Source: Clostridiales bacterium (GTDB lineage Bacteria > Bacillota > Clostridia > Christensenellales > CAG-138). Taken from it: 64,000 nt of DNA. Positions 41,541-50,555 of this stretch are shown piece after piece; within the stretch, counting starts at the first letter, position 1, and every line of letters begins with the position of its first letter. Below the pieces are notes generated by a model. The model was not told where the DNA came from. It ran no database searches and saw only the letters and a program-made list of their open reading frames with translations. The DNA is taken from NCBI GenBank assembly GCA_024691085.1, contig JAILNX010000027.1, positions 62,001 to 126,000 of the forward strand, read 5' to 3'. Position numbers and translations under genes: made by a program.

Positions 41541-42506
41541 GAGCGAATCCCGGTATTTTCTCAATATGCCGAGCATTTCGTCGGGGGTTTTCGCGGTATT
41601 GACCGCCCTTCTTACGTCGAGCGCGCCCCGCATGCCCTTCGTGTACCACGACATGTGCTTCCTAAGCTCCGGGAAGAGCCTCGGATCCTTCCACTCAAGG
41701 AAGCGCTCCGCGTGGCGCACCGCCTCGCTCATGCGTTCAAAATCGGTCGGCGGCGTGTACGGCCCGCCCGAAAGCGCGGCGCGTATCTCTTCGAAAATAA
41801 AGGGATTCCCCTCGGCGCCCCTCGCGACCATAACGCCCGCGCAGCCGGTCTCTTCAAGCATACGCTTCGCCGACTCGCCCGAGAAGATATCGCCGTTCCC
41901 GAGTACGGGGATCGAGACCGCGTTCACGACCTCCCCGATGATCTCCCTGTCCGCCTCGCCGTGATAGAGCTGCTCGCGCGTGCGTCCGTGAACGGAGACG
42001 AGGCTCGCGCCGCTCTCCTCCATCGCCCTCGCGAACTCGACGGCGTTGACGTGATCGTCGTCCCAGCCCTTTCTGAACTTGCAGCTTACGGGGAGGGCGG
42101 TCGCCCTTGCCGCGGCGTACATGACGGCAGCCGCCTTTTTCACGTCGAGCATCAGCGCGGAGCCCTCGCCGTTTCCCGTTATCTTCGGCATGGGGCAGCC
42201 CATGTTGATGTCGATCATGGAAACGTCGCCCGGGTACCCATCTGCGATCCTCTTTATCATATCCGCGACGATCTTAGGCTCCGAGCCGAAGAGCTGCACG
42301 GCGCAGGGCTTTTCGTTTTCGGCGGCGTGAAGCAGCGCCTCGGTCTTTTTTCCGCCGTACATGAGCCCCTTGGCGCTGACCATTTCGGTGTAAGTGAAAT
42401 CACAGCCGTGCTCAACGCAGATACTGCGGAACACGGCGTCGGTTACTCCCGCCATCGGCGCGAGCACCGCGGGCGGATCGTGTTTTTTGAATACGGGAAG
42501 CGTCAA
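41523..42506 (-). CDS. dusB: tRNA-dihydrouridine synthase (DusB-like)
   Basis: A 327-residue FMN TIM barrel. LAPMAGVTDAVFRSIC opens it, 'DINMGCPMPKITGNGEGSAL' holds the catalytic Cys, and 'VSVHGRTREQLYHGEA' and 'VLGNGDIFSGE' bind FMN. The start is taken as TTG 42504-42506, which overlaps the preceding TGA (TTGA) and leaves a normal family length; GGAG lies 11 bp upstream. The longer frame runs through the neighbour. It reduces uridines in the tRNA D-loop. Confidence 0.92.
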   Translation of the reverse strand: MTLPVFKKHDPPAVLAPMAGVTDAVFRSICVEHGCDFTYTEMVSAKGLMYGGKKTEALLHAAENEKPCAVQLFGSEPKIVADMIKRIADGYPGDVSMIDINMGCPMPKITGNGEGSALMLDVKKAAAVMYAAARATALPVSCKFRKGWDDDHVNAVEFARAMEESGASLVSVHGRTREQLYHGEADREIIGEVVNAVSIPVLGNGDIFSGESAKRMLEETGCAGVMVARGAEGNPFIFEEIRAALSGGPYTPPTDFERMSEAVRHAERFLEWKDPRLFPELRKHMSWYTKGMRGALDVRRAVNTAKTPDEMLGILRKYRDSLLTTQE

Positions 42507-43078
42507 TTCGATTGCGTCTCCATTTTGCTCATGTCGGGCGTAGCCGCGGGCTCCGCCTCGGGTTCGACCTCGATGACGTCGATCGAGTCGATGAGCCAGC
42601 GCCCGTCGACCTTGATAAGGTGCACGCGGGAAAGGGTACTCGTCCACGCGGGCATGGGCGCGGTTATCTCCTCGGAAACGGGAGCGCCGGTGATGGTCGG
42701 GATCCTCTCCTCATAGGTGATATAGCCGGACTTCGACCACGGGAAGACGCTCACGCCCTTGATCTCATACCTGTAATCGAAGTTGTCTACGATGAAATCC
42801 GAATACGGCTTTTCGTTCAGAAGCGAGTCGTAGATCAGAAAGTTCAGCGTGAAGTGCTGCTCGAGATCGGAGGACGAGCCGTTTTTTAAAATCGTATCGG
42901 CGCGAAGCTCCATGCCCTCGGTCACGATAATGTACATATTGCTTATGTACATCGCCTCGGTAAAAACGGCGAAAGCCGCCGCGAGCAGCAGACTTACGAT
43001 TATTACTGCGCGGAGCACGAACCATATTGAGCGCCGGACGGTGCCGAGCGGGTTGGATCTTTCCCTGTTTTTAGCCAT
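42503..43078 (-). CDS. Single-pass membrane protein of unknown function
   Basis: A 191-residue protein with a basic N-terminus, one transmembrane helix (about 19-41, FVLRAVIIVSLLLAAAFAVF) and an extracytoplasmic domain containing 'LEQHFTLNFLIYDSLLNEKP' and 'VHLIKVDGRWLIDSIDVIEV', reminiscent of NTF2-like domains. It ends with a Pro/Glu tail. It overlaps both neighbours (8 bp with the TSCPD gene, 4 bp with dusB). No function is apparent. Confidence 0.7.
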   Translation of the reverse strand: MAKNRERSNPLGTVRRSIWFVLRAVIIVSLLLAAAFAVFTEAMYISNMYIIVTEGMELRADTILKNGSSSDLEQHFTLNFLIYDSLLNEKPYSDFIVDNFDYRYEIKGVSVFPWSKSGYITYEERIPTITGAPVSEEITAPMPAWTSTLSRVHLIKVDGRWLIDSIDVIEVEPEAEPAATPDMSKMETQSN

Positions 43079-43319
43079 TTATCGCCTTTTTGATCGCCCT
43101 TGCGAGCTGGTCGCCGCAGGAGGTGGGGCCGCCGCCGCAGCTGATGCCCTCGAGCCTTTCGACGGCGAAATCGGTGGAAGCGCCCTCGAGGAGGGAGCCG
43201 ATCGCCTTAAGATTGCCGTTGCAGCCGTTGGTGAAGACTATGTTGTGGAGCTTGCCGTCCACGATGTCGAAATCGATCATGGTGGAGCAGGTGCCCGAAG
43301 TTTTGTAGGTGTAATGCAT
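43071..43319 (-). CDS. TSCPD-domain protein (TIGR03905-like)
   Basis: An 82-residue protein. TSGTCSTMIDFDIVDGKLHN, 'NGCNGNLKAIGSLLEG' and 'GISCGGGPTSCGDQLARAI' show the conserved cysteines of the small TSCPD family that resembles part of ribonucleotide reductases. Four conserved Cys residues suggest metal binding. Function is unknown. Confidence 0.82.
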   Translation of the reverse strand: MHYTYKTSGTCSTMIDFDIVDGKLHNIVFTNGCNGNLKAIGSLLEGASTDFAVERLEGISCGGGPTSCGDQLARAIKKAING

Positions 43320-43334
43320 ATTCAGCCTTTCCTT

Positions 43335-44177
43335 TTAGATAATGACCCTGCCCTCGAAAACCCTTTCGGCGGGGCCGGACATGAAGATATTGTTTTCGCC
43401 GTCCCATTCGATGCGAAGAGCGCCTAACGGAACGCGTACGGTGACGACCTTGTCGGTGAGTCCCGACCTTATGCACGCCGCCGCCGCGGCGGTCGCGCCC
43501 GTGCCGCAGCAGAGGGTGACTCCGCAGCCGCGCTCCCAGGTCCTCAATACGACGGTTCGGCGGTCCTCAACCTCGACGAACGAGACGTTGGTCTTTTCGG
43601 GGAAGTAGGGATGATGCTCGAGCGGGAGCCCGTATTTTTCAAGGTCGAGCGTGCGTACGTCGTCGACGAATACGATGAGCTGCGGTATGCCCGAATTGAC
43701 GGCGGTCGCGATGAAGGTCCTGTCCGCCGACTCGATGGGCTGCATTATGAACTCGTCCATGCCGCAGTCCATGGGGATGTCGCCCGTTAAAAACTTCGGC
43801 ACGCCCATATCGACGCGGACAGCCTTGACCTCGCCGTCCATAGTTAATAGCTGCGGACGCTTTACGCCCGAGAGCGTTTCGACGGTGAACCCGTCGTGCG
43901 GTATCATGCCCGACTCGAACACCACGCGCGAGAAGCAGCGGATGCCGTTGCCGCACATCTCGGCCTGCGTGCCGTCGGAGTTGTAGACCAGCATCGCGAT
44001 ATCCGCGATATCCGAATCCTTCGCTACCAAGAGGCAGTCGCCGCCGATGCCCGTGCGCCTGTTGCACAGTTTTCTCGCCACGCGGGGCATATCGTAGGGG
44101 GCTATCTCGCCCGCGCGGTCGTCGATGACGATCATATCGTTGCCGAGACCGTGGAGCTTATAAAAATACTTTTCCAT
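43335..44177 (-). CDS. dapF: Diaminopimelate epimerase
   Basis: A 280-residue enzyme that makes meso-diaminopimelate for lysine and peptidoglycan. The two catalytic cysteines are C75 (MCGNGIRCF) and C224 (TLCCGTGAT). 'KLHGLGNDMIVID' opens the protein. The first gene of the dapF-TSCPD-membrane-dusB minus-strand chain. Confidence 0.95.
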   Translation of the reverse strand: MEKYFYKLHGLGNDMIVIDDRAGEIAPYDMPRVARKLCNRRTGIGGDCLLVAKDSDIADIAMLVYNSDGTQAEMCGNGIRCFSRVVFESGMIPHDGFTVETLSGVKRPQLLTMDGEVKAVRVDMGVPKFLTGDIPMDCGMDEFIMQPIESADRTFIATAVNSGIPQLIVFVDDVRTLDLEKYGLPLEHHPYFPEKTNVSFVEVEDRRTVVLRTWERGCGVTLCCGTGATAAAAACIRSGLTDKVVTVRVPLGALRIEWDGENNIFMSGPAERVFEGRVII

Positions 44178-44210
44178 ATTTCCTCCGGTTCAAAAAGAGC
44201 CTGTCTTAGT

Positions 44211-44239
44211 ATTATAACCCTATTAGGCTCAGTCCGCAA
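44211..44239 (-). promoter_or_regulatory. Promoter of the dapF operon
   Basis: On the minus strand TTGCGG (44234-44239, overlapping the GH13 3' end), 17 bp, TATAAT (44211-44216). Confidence 0.55.
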
Positions 44240-46184
44240 GTCCCCGTTCCCTCAAAAGCACGGCGAAGCCGTTCGCGGGGACGGTGACGGTCAGCCTGCC
44301 GTCAAACGAGGCGCGCCTGCCGGTCACGGCGTTTAAGTATTCGCCCCGAAGGAGCGGATCGGTCTCGCCCTCATGAAAATCGTCCGCCGTCAGCGCGACT
44401 GTGCGGGCGGCGCCGCGGTTCACGACCGTTATCGTCTCGTCCTCCCCCAGCCTCCTCAATATCGCGAAAACGTCCCTCCCGGAAACGGCAAAGGCGGTAA
44501 GTCCCTCGCGGAACGCCCGGTTGCCCGCGCGGACGGAGGTCAGCGATCGGTAATGCGCGAGGAGCTCGGGATCCTCTTCTCCCCACGGGTAGGGCCTTCT
44601 GCAGAACGGATCGGAAAGTCCGGTGAGCCCGGCCTCGTCGCCGTAATAGATGCAGGGCGTAAAGGGCATGGCAAACTGCAGGGCGGAAGCCTGCTTGAGC
44701 CGCTTTTTGCCGAGCGCCGCGTTTTCGGGCGAAGGCTCCCAGGCAGCCTGTTTTTCACGGGGCAGCGCGTCCTTTTCGGGAGCGCCGGAGAGCACGGAGA
44801 GTATGCGCATCGTGTCGTGCGAGCCCAAAAACCCCAGCTGCGCGCGCATGAAGTCCCTGGGATACCCCTCGAGCTGGGCGCCGAGCGCCGCCCTTATGCC
44901 GTTCGCGTCCGTTTTCCCCATAAGGAAATCGACAGTCGCCTCCATGAAGGGGTAGTCCATTACGCCGTCCAGCTCCTCGCCGTTCACGTATTCGCGGCGG
45001 CGCCCGAAGCAGTCGGTCTTCAATACCGCGTCCTCCCAGACCTCGCCGATCAGCACGGCCTCGGGGTCTATCGCCTTGAGCCTCAGCCTTAAAAACTTTA
45101 TGAACTCGTCGGGGAGCTCGTCGGCGACGTCGAGCCGCCAGCCGTTCGCCCCGAGCCTGATCCATTTTTCGAGCACCTTCGCGACGAAATCCATGTAGGA
45201 CGGCGTCAGCTCGTTGACCTCGGGAAGCGTCTCGAAGTCCCACCAGCAGCGGAAGCCGTTCTTATAGCGCGGGGAGAAATCGTACCACTCGCGGTAGGGC
45301 GAGGTCTTGTTTCCGAACGCGCCCTTGCCGTAGGTGCCGCGCCTGTCGAAGTAGCGGCTGTCGTCGCCCGTATGGGAGAACACGCCGTCGAGTATCAGCT
45401 TTATGCCCGCCTTCTTAAGCTCCTCGCAGAGATCGGTGAAATCCTCCTCGGTGCCGAGAAGCGGGTCTATCCGCATGTAATCCGATATCGAATAGCGGTG
45501 GTTATACGGCGATTCGAAAATGGGATTTAAGTATAAAACGTCAACGAAAAGGGACTTAAAATACGGAATACGGTCAATTATGCCCCTAATGTTGCCCAAA
45601 TAGTAGTCGGATGGGCTGTAGTACTTTTCGCCCGCGCGTGGCAGGAAGTCGACCTCCTCGTTCCAGCGCTTCTCGGTGATGCGCCTGCCCATGCTCCTGT
45701 GATACGCGAGAGCGGACGAAAGAGATGGATACGCGCCGACGGCGAAGCGGTCGGGGAACGCCTGGTAGGCGATCCCGCCCATGAACGCCTCGGGAGCCTT
45801 GAAATCCTTCTTGACGACCGTTATGCGGAAATCGTGCGGAACGTCCTTCGTGAGCCTGCACTCGCCCGAGCGGAGCACGCCGTCCTTCGCGCCTGCATAG
45901 AAGAGCTCGCCGTTCACCGTGACGCGGAAATTGTACCACATTATCGCCGGCGCCGCGGGAGCCTCGGCCGTGAACTCGAACACGGTGAAGCCGTCCTTAA
46001 CGTACCGCGCGCCGTCAAGATAGCGGTCGGTCCTGTCCCATATGCGGAGCACGACGGAAGCGTTCGCGGCGTCTGCGCCCGAAAGATAAAGTCTGAGCGT
46101 GACCTCTTCGCCCTCTTTGAGCGCGCCGAAGGGCTCGCGGTAAACGCGCGACCTTGAATCATGAATTGCGTGAAGATCCGGCAT
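44229..46184 (-). CDS. Intracellular GH13 alpha-glycosidase (neopullulanase/cyclomaltodextrinase type)
   Basis: A 651-residue protein without a signal peptide. An N-terminal beta-sandwich (about 1-125, CBM34-like) is followed by the GH13 barrel. Conserved regions: DGVFSHTG (region I), GWRLDVADE with nucleophile D352, GEVWE with acid/base E381, and FLGSHD with D457. The N-terminal domain and sequence 'GIAYQAFPDRF' place it in the neopullulanase/cyclomaltodextrinase/maltogenic amylase group (GH13_20). It would cut imported maltodextrins or pullulan fragments. RBS GGAGGCGGCT. Confidence 0.88.
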   Translation of the reverse strand: MPDLHAIHDSRSRVYREPFGALKEGEEVTLRLYLSGADAANASVVLRIWDRTDRYLDGARYVKDGFTVFEFTAEAPAAPAIMWYNFRVTVNGELFYAGAKDGVLRSGECRLTKDVPHDFRITVVKKDFKAPEAFMGGIAYQAFPDRFAVGAYPSLSSALAYHRSMGRRITEKRWNEEVDFLPRAGEKYYSPSDYYLGNIRGIIDRIPYFKSLFVDVLYLNPIFESPYNHRYSISDYMRIDPLLGTEEDFTDLCEELKKAGIKLILDGVFSHTGDDSRYFDRRGTYGKGAFGNKTSPYREWYDFSPRYKNGFRCWWDFETLPEVNELTPSYMDFVAKVLEKWIRLGANGWRLDVADELPDEFIKFLRLRLKAIDPEAVLIGEVWEDAVLKTDCFGRRREYVNGEELDGVMDYPFMEATVDFLMGKTDANGIRAALGAQLEGYPRDFMRAQLGFLGSHDTMRILSVLSGAPEKDALPREKQAAWEPSPENAALGKKRLKQASALQFAMPFTPCIYYGDEAGLTGLSDPFCRRPYPWGEEDPELLAHYRSLTSVRAGNRAFREGLTAFAVSGRDVFAILRRLGEDETITVVNRGAARTVALTADDFHEGETDPLLRGEYLNAVTGRRASFDGRLTVTVPANGFAVLLRERGLAD

Positions 46185-46213
46185 AGCCGCCTCCTGATCC
46201 GTTATTTCCTAGG

Positions 46214-46242
46214 ATTATATCACATTTTTCGCTTCCGCTCAA
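46214..46242 (-). promoter_or_regulatory. Promoter of the GH13 gene
   Basis: On the minus strand TTGAGC (46237-46242), 17 bp, TATAAT (46214-46219). Confidence 0.6.
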
Positions 46243-46254
46243 CAGTAAGCGTCA

Positions 46255-46284
46255 AAAAGCCGCGCAGGGGAAAACCCGCGCGGC
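46255..46284 (-). terminator. Terminator of the pullulanase gene
   Basis: On the minus strand GCCGCGC...GCGCGGC with an inner GGG/CCC pair, followed by TTTTT. Confidence 0.8.
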
Positions 46285-46299
46285 ATAAATACTGTTCCG

Positions 46300-48927
46300 T
46301 TATTTAACGAGTATCATCACGCCCATGGCCATGACCTCGCCCGTGCCCTCATAGAAGGGGAGCTCCGCGCTGCCCGCGGCGACCTCAAGGCCGTTCATAA
46401 GCAGCGTGTACCTGCCTTCGACGGTGTATTCATAAGCCTCGGCGTTCGGGTTGATGACCGCCCTTGCGACCTCCTCGCCGTCGACCGTCCAGACGACCTC
46501 GATGACGTTTGCGTCAAGCACCGTGCAGGTGACGTCGGCCTTCGTAAAGAAGTCGTACGAGCGGCGCATATGTATCAGCGCGCGCATGAAGTCGCGCATC
46601 CTCATCGCGTCGGAGCCCTGCGTGAGCGCGTCCCAGTCGATGTTGTTGACGCTGTCGGGGGAGTTGTAGGAGTTATGGTCTCCGCCTTTCGTCCTTAACA
46701 TCTCCTCGCCCGCGAGCATGAACGGCGTGCCCTTCGAGAGCATTATTATCGCCTCGCCAAACGTGTACATGATGAAGCGTTCCTCGTCCGTCGCGTCGGG
46801 GTTCGAGAGGATGAGCTTATCGTAGAGCGTGTTGTTGTCGTGGCAGGCCATGTAGTTTATGACCTCGTTCCGCTCGACGCCCCACGAGGAGGTCTGCGTC
46901 TTTTTGCCGCCCTCGATGCCGAATATGACGTTCGCGGTCATGCTCGGTTTTCCGTTGATGTAGCCCTTGTCGGCCGCATTGAACACGGAGCCCTTAAGGC
47001 CGTCCCTTATCGTGTCGTTGAACACCGCGACGCCGCCGATGCCGTGCGGAACGATCTTGTGGATGTTCTTCTGGTTCGCCATCTTGTTCTCCATCAGCGT
47101 CGTCGAGCCGCCCGTCCAGCCCTCGCCGTAGATGATCGCGTGGGGGTTCAGCGCGTGCACGGCCTCCTCGATCTCTTGCATGGTGTCGACGTCGTGCAGC
47201 GCCATAAGGTCGAAGCGGAAGCCGTCAAGGTGATACTCCTTCGCCCAGTAGGTCACGGAGTCGACCATGAACTTTCTGAACATCGCGCGCTCGGAGGCGG
47301 TCTCGTTGCCGCAGCCGGAGCCGTTCGAGAGATCGCCCGACGGGGTGTAGCGGTAGTAGTAATAGGGAACTGTCTTGGTGAAATTGGAGTCTGCGGAGTA
47401 GGTGTGGTTATAGACGACGTCCATTATAACGCCGATGCCCGCGTTGTGGAGAGCCTGCACCATCTGCTTGAACTCCGTTATCCTGACCTCGCCGTGATAC
47501 GGGTCGGTGGAGTAGCTGCCCTCGGGCACGTTGTAGTTCTTGGGATCGTAGCCCCAGTTGAACTGCGGCGCGTCCGACGATTCGTCGACCGTCGCGTAGT
47601 CGTAGACCGGCTGGAGGTGAACGTGGGTGATGCCGAGATCGACAAGGTAATCAAGGCCGACCGGCTCGCCCGCCTCGTTCACGAGGCCGTTCTCGGTGAA
47701 GGCAAGGTACTTGCCGGGGAACCTGGAACTGGTGATCCTGTTCGAGAAATCGCGGACGTGCACCTCCCAGATGACCGCCTCGTTGTAGGCCTCGATGCCC
47801 GTATAGTAGGTATCGTTCTCCCAGCCCTCGGGATCGGTGGCGGAAAGATCGACGACCATGCCGCGGTCGCCGTTCACGCCGACGGCCTTCGCATACGGAT
47901 CGACCGTTTCAAAGGTGCCCGCCGCGGTGGTGACGGTGTAGGTGTAATAGACGCCGGGACCATAGCTGCTCTCAGCACGCCATACGCCCCTGTCGCCCCT
48001 CTCCATATCGAAAGTGCCGATGAGGTTGTCGCCGTCGCCCGCGGTGTAGAGGTTCAGCTTGACACTGCTCGCGGTCGGAGCCCATAACTTGAACACGGCG
48101 CCGTCGGGGAAGCAGGAGGCGCCGAGATCCGCGCCGTCGTAACAATACTTCTCGATGAACTCGGGCGTGTCGAACACGGCGGTCGGGACGGCGTTCTTCC
48201 TCTCGTAGCCGTCGATCCAGACCGTGTAGACCTTCGAAATGTCGAGCTCCTCCTTAAGAGTGATTATGCCCGTCACGACCTCGTTATCAAGGCTCGAAAC
48301 TTCCTCGATCTCTATCTCGCGGTCGCCCTCATAGACCTTGATCTGGTCGAGCGAGGTAATGCGGAGCGCGGGGGTGATATTGTACTTTATTTTGTTCATG
48401 GCGACTATGCCCGCCAGATTGAATTCCTTCTCCTGATACAAGGTCTTGCCTCCGTCATTCGACTTGTACTGCGCGCCGTCGCCCGCCTTAAGATAGATCT
48501 CGGTGACGTCGCCCTCGATCTTCGCCCAGCGGTCGCCGTCGTAATCCTTCTCCGCGTCGCCCCACGAGGCTCCGCCCGGATCGGAGCAGTTCTTTCTGAC
48601 GATGAAGCCGACCTCGGTGACGTCCTCGGGGACGTTCAGCATGACCTTCACGCCGTATTCGCAGCGATGGAACAGATACCCGTGACCGTCGGCGTTGGGA
48701 TACCATATCCACATATCGCATTTGTCGTAGTTAACGCCCTCGGCCGTCCAGTAGAACACCAGGCGGTTCGTGCCGGGCTCGCGCGGAAGGTCGTACTCCT
48801 CATACGGCTCCGCCGTCGGGTCGCCGGCCGGAGCCTCCGTGGGATCCGCCGGCTTGTCCGGGTCCTTTACGCAGCCGTATGCAGCAAGCATAACAACAAC
48901 AAGCAGTATTGCCAAAAATCTTTTCAT
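46300..48927 (-). CDS. Surface type I pullulanase lipoprotein
   Basis: An 875-residue debranching enzyme. The signal peptide ends at lipid-modified C19, followed by a Pro/Glu/Asp/Thr linker (21-48). A CBM41-like starch-binding domain (about 52-160), an inserted Ig-like segment (about 170-255), a CBM48 domain (about 265-365) and the GH13_14 barrel follow. The pullulanase signature NWGYDP is at 457-462; nucleophile D573 (GFRFDL), acid/base E602 (YGEGW), D697 (CHDNN). It hydrolyses alpha-1,6 branches in pullulan, starch or glycogen outside the cell. RBS AAGGAGGG. Confidence 0.94.
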   Translation of the reverse strand: MKRFLAILLVVVMLAAYGCVKDPDKPADPTEAPAGDPTAEPYEEYDLPREPGTNRLVFYWTAEGVNYDKCDMWIWYPNADGHGYLFHRCEYGVKVMLNVPEDVTEVGFIVRKNCSDPGGASWGDAEKDYDGDRWAKIEGDVTEIYLKAGDGAQYKSNDGGKTLYQEKEFNLAGIVAMNKIKYNITPALRITSLDQIKVYEGDREIEIEEVSSLDNEVVTGIITLKEELDISKVYTVWIDGYERKNAVPTAVFDTPEFIEKYCYDGADLGASCFPDGAVFKLWAPTASSVKLNLYTAGDGDNLIGTFDMERGDRGVWRAESSYGPGVYYTYTVTTAAGTFETVDPYAKAVGVNGDRGMVVDLSATDPEGWENDTYYTGIEAYNEAVIWEVHVRDFSNRITSSRFPGKYLAFTENGLVNEAGEPVGLDYLVDLGITHVHLQPVYDYATVDESSDAPQFNWGYDPKNYNVPEGSYSTDPYHGEVRITEFKQMVQALHNAGIGVIMDVVYNHTYSADSNFTKTVPYYYYRYTPSGDLSNGSGCGNETASERAMFRKFMVDSVTYWAKEYHLDGFRFDLMALHDVDTMQEIEEAVHALNPHAIIYGEGWTGGSTTLMENKMANQKNIHKIVPHGIGGVAVFNDTIRDGLKGSVFNAADKGYINGKPSMTANVIFGIEGGKKTQTSSWGVERNEVINYMACHDNNTLYDKLILSNPDATDEERFIMYTFGEAIIMLSKGTPFMLAGEEMLRTKGGDHNSYNSPDSVNNIDWDALTQGSDAMRMRDFMRALIHMRRSYDFFTKADVTCTVLDANVIEVVWTVDGEEVARAVINPNAEAYEYTVEGRYTLLMNGLEVAAGSAELPFYEGTGEVMAMGVMILVK

Positions 48928-48959
48928 CAGCTTGTCCCTCCTTGGGGTTTAATATATTT

Positions 48960-48988
48960 ATTGTAGCGCAATTCGGGGATAATTGCAA
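48960..48988 (-). promoter_or_regulatory. Promoter of the pullulanase gene
   Basis: On the minus strand TTGCAA (48983-48988), 17 bp, TACAAT (48960-48965). Confidence 0.55.
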
Positions 48989-48997
48989 GAGCACAAT

Positions 48998-49021
48998 AAA
49001 AAGGCCTGAAGCGGCCTTTTT
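48998..49021. terminator. Terminator after the 49072 lipoprotein gene
   Basis: AAAAAGGCC-TGAAGC-GGCCTTTTT, symmetrical. It isolates the lipoprotein gene from the pullulanase promoter. Confidence 0.82.
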
Positions 49022-49071
49022 ACAATGTTTCTTCAGTTGTTTCCGTCAGCCGGTGATTGCCGCGCTTTAAG

Positions 49072-49638
49072 TCAGTCCTTAAGGCTGAAAACCAGCCAAT
49101 AGCTCACAGCAGGCGATGCGGCAAAGCTGAACCGATCCTCTCCCTGCCACAGGATACATGGCCCGCTTTCGTTCTCCGGGCCGTCTTCGCCGCCGAAGAA
49201 CCAAATGTCTTCCGTTTCATTTCTCCACATTCGCCCGCTGAGGGGTAAACTCGCGCAGGCGGTCTCAAAATACGGACCGGGATCCTTCATAACATAAGTC
49301 CAGCCTTCCCAGATAAAGCCGGTCGCCTCGTCGGTCTCGGATATCCCGCTTTCCGGCTCGATCAGTATGATGGTCCAGGTGTATTCCTCCTCCGCGTCTT
49401 CTCCCCAGAGGTAGGTGCATGTATAGACCTTTCCGCCGGGGTAAGTTTCCTCCGTTTCATCGGGCGCCGCGGAAGGATCGGCGGGATCCGTCGGAACGGA
49501 CGTTTCCGCAATATCCGTCTTAACGGGAGTCTCGTCATTATTGCCTGCGGGCGCTTTCGGATCAACGGCGCATCCGCATGTCAAAAGAACAAAAGCCATG
49601 ATCAGAAGCATGCTGAAAACCGTCAGCATTTTTTTCAT
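49072..49638 (-). CDS. Lipoprotein of unknown function
   Basis: A 188-residue secreted protein: KKMLTVFSMLLIMAFVLLTC signal with lipid Cys at 21 or 23, an acidic Pro/Thr linker (about 30-68), and a C-terminal domain (about 70-188) of beta character: 'VYTCTYLWGEDAEEEYTWTI', 'GFIWEGWTYVMKDPGPYFET', 'FSFAASPAVSYWLVFSL'. Tryptophans are abundant. No family recognised. It is monocistronic. Confidence 0.68.
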   Translation of the reverse strand: MKKMLTVFSMLLIMAFVLLTCGCAVDPKAPAGNNDETPVKTDIAETSVPTDPADPSAAPDETEETYPGGKVYTCTYLWGEDAEEEYTWTIILIEPESGISETDEATGFIWEGWTYVMKDPGPYFETACASLPLSGRMWRNETEDIWFFGGEDGPENESGPCILWQGEDRFSFAASPAVSYWLVFSLKD

Positions 49639-49779
49639 ATCGTCAACCCCTTTGTTTTAGAGTATTATGCTGAATATATTATGCACATTGTGAAAATGCA
49701 ATACTTTTAAGTTCAGATGCTAAAAAACCGTTTTGTCCGCACGGCTCCGTTCGCTTTGAGTCTGCGTTCCGCGAAGGGT

Positions 49780-50523
49780 TCAGCGGCTGTCCCGATAGAG
49801 CTCGTTCGAATCGTAATGCGTGTGATACTTTACAGGGTGCAGGAGCTTGAAGAAGGAGCGTTTCCCCTCCGTCCCGACGTCCACACGGTTTATCATGGAA
49901 AAGCCGCGGAAGGGCGGCAGATACGATATGAGGTCGTTCACGTCGGCGAAGTTCTTGCAGACAGTGCAGAGGGTTGCGAAATACCGGAGCGTCGCTTCCC
50001 TGTTGCGGTGCGTGTACTTGAACGGGCGTACGCTGCCGAACGTGTAAAGATAGGGCTTAACGCCGAAGTTATAGTTGAGGTCCTGCGCCGAGAGACAGGC
50101 TATCCCCGCACCGAGCGACCAGCCGATTATCTCCGTCGCCGCTTCGGGATGGAGCGCGTGGAGCTCCTTCCAGCCCTCGCGCACCTCGTGCTTGACCGCC
50201 ATGTACATATTCCCCCAGCCGTGATGCACGCGGAGCTGCAGTGGCTCGCCCTCGAAGTCGATCGCCTTGTAGTAGCGGCTCGAGAACTCGAAAATGTTCG
50301 CGATCCAGTCGGTGAAGCCGTTGGTGCACTGGAAATTGATCTGGATGACGTCGCGGTCCTCCTCGTAGTGGATCTCGTAATTGACCTCGTGCTCTATGCG
50401 GAAAAGACCGCTCCTGTACTTTTTGGCGGTATAGTCTACGCTGTACGTACGCGTGCCCGTGTGCGTATAGTCCTCGCTGGTGTTGATGAAGTATTCGGAA
50501 TAGGGAAGATGTCGGTAATCCAT
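49780..50523 (-). CDS. Lipase class 3-like alpha/beta hydrolase
   Basis: A 247-residue cytoplasmic protein (no signal peptide). The nucleophile elbow GWSLGAG in 'EIIGWSLGAGIACLSAQDL' and the preceding 'VHHGWGNMYMAVKHEVREGW' are the hallmarks of fungal-lipase-like (class 3) enzymes; Asp and His probably come from the 'DVNDLISYLPP' and 'PVKYHTHYDS' segments. The start ATG 50523 follows AAAGGAAAAG; the longer frame overlaps glsA. It lies 32 bp after glsA and could be co-transcribed. The lipid or ester substrate is unknown. Confidence 0.8.
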   Translation of the reverse strand: MDYRHLPYSEYFINTSEDYTHTGTRTYSVDYTAKKYRSGLFRIEHEVNYEIHYEEDRDVIQINFQCTNGFTDWIANIFEFSSRYYKAIDFEGEPLQLRVHHGWGNMYMAVKHEVREGWKELHALHPEAATEIIGWSLGAGIACLSAQDLNYNFGVKPYLYTFGSVRPFKYTHRNREATLRYFATLCTVCKNFADVNDLISYLPPFRGFSMINRVDVGTEGKRSFFKLLHPVKYHTHYDSNELYRDSR

Positions 50524-50555
50524 TTTGCTTTTCCTTTGACGGAAGCTCTCCCGTC

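Noticed and set aside
46840..48087. 415-codon plus-strand frame opposite pullulanase
   Set aside because: Antisense shadow; the minus-strand protein has complete GH13 motifs.
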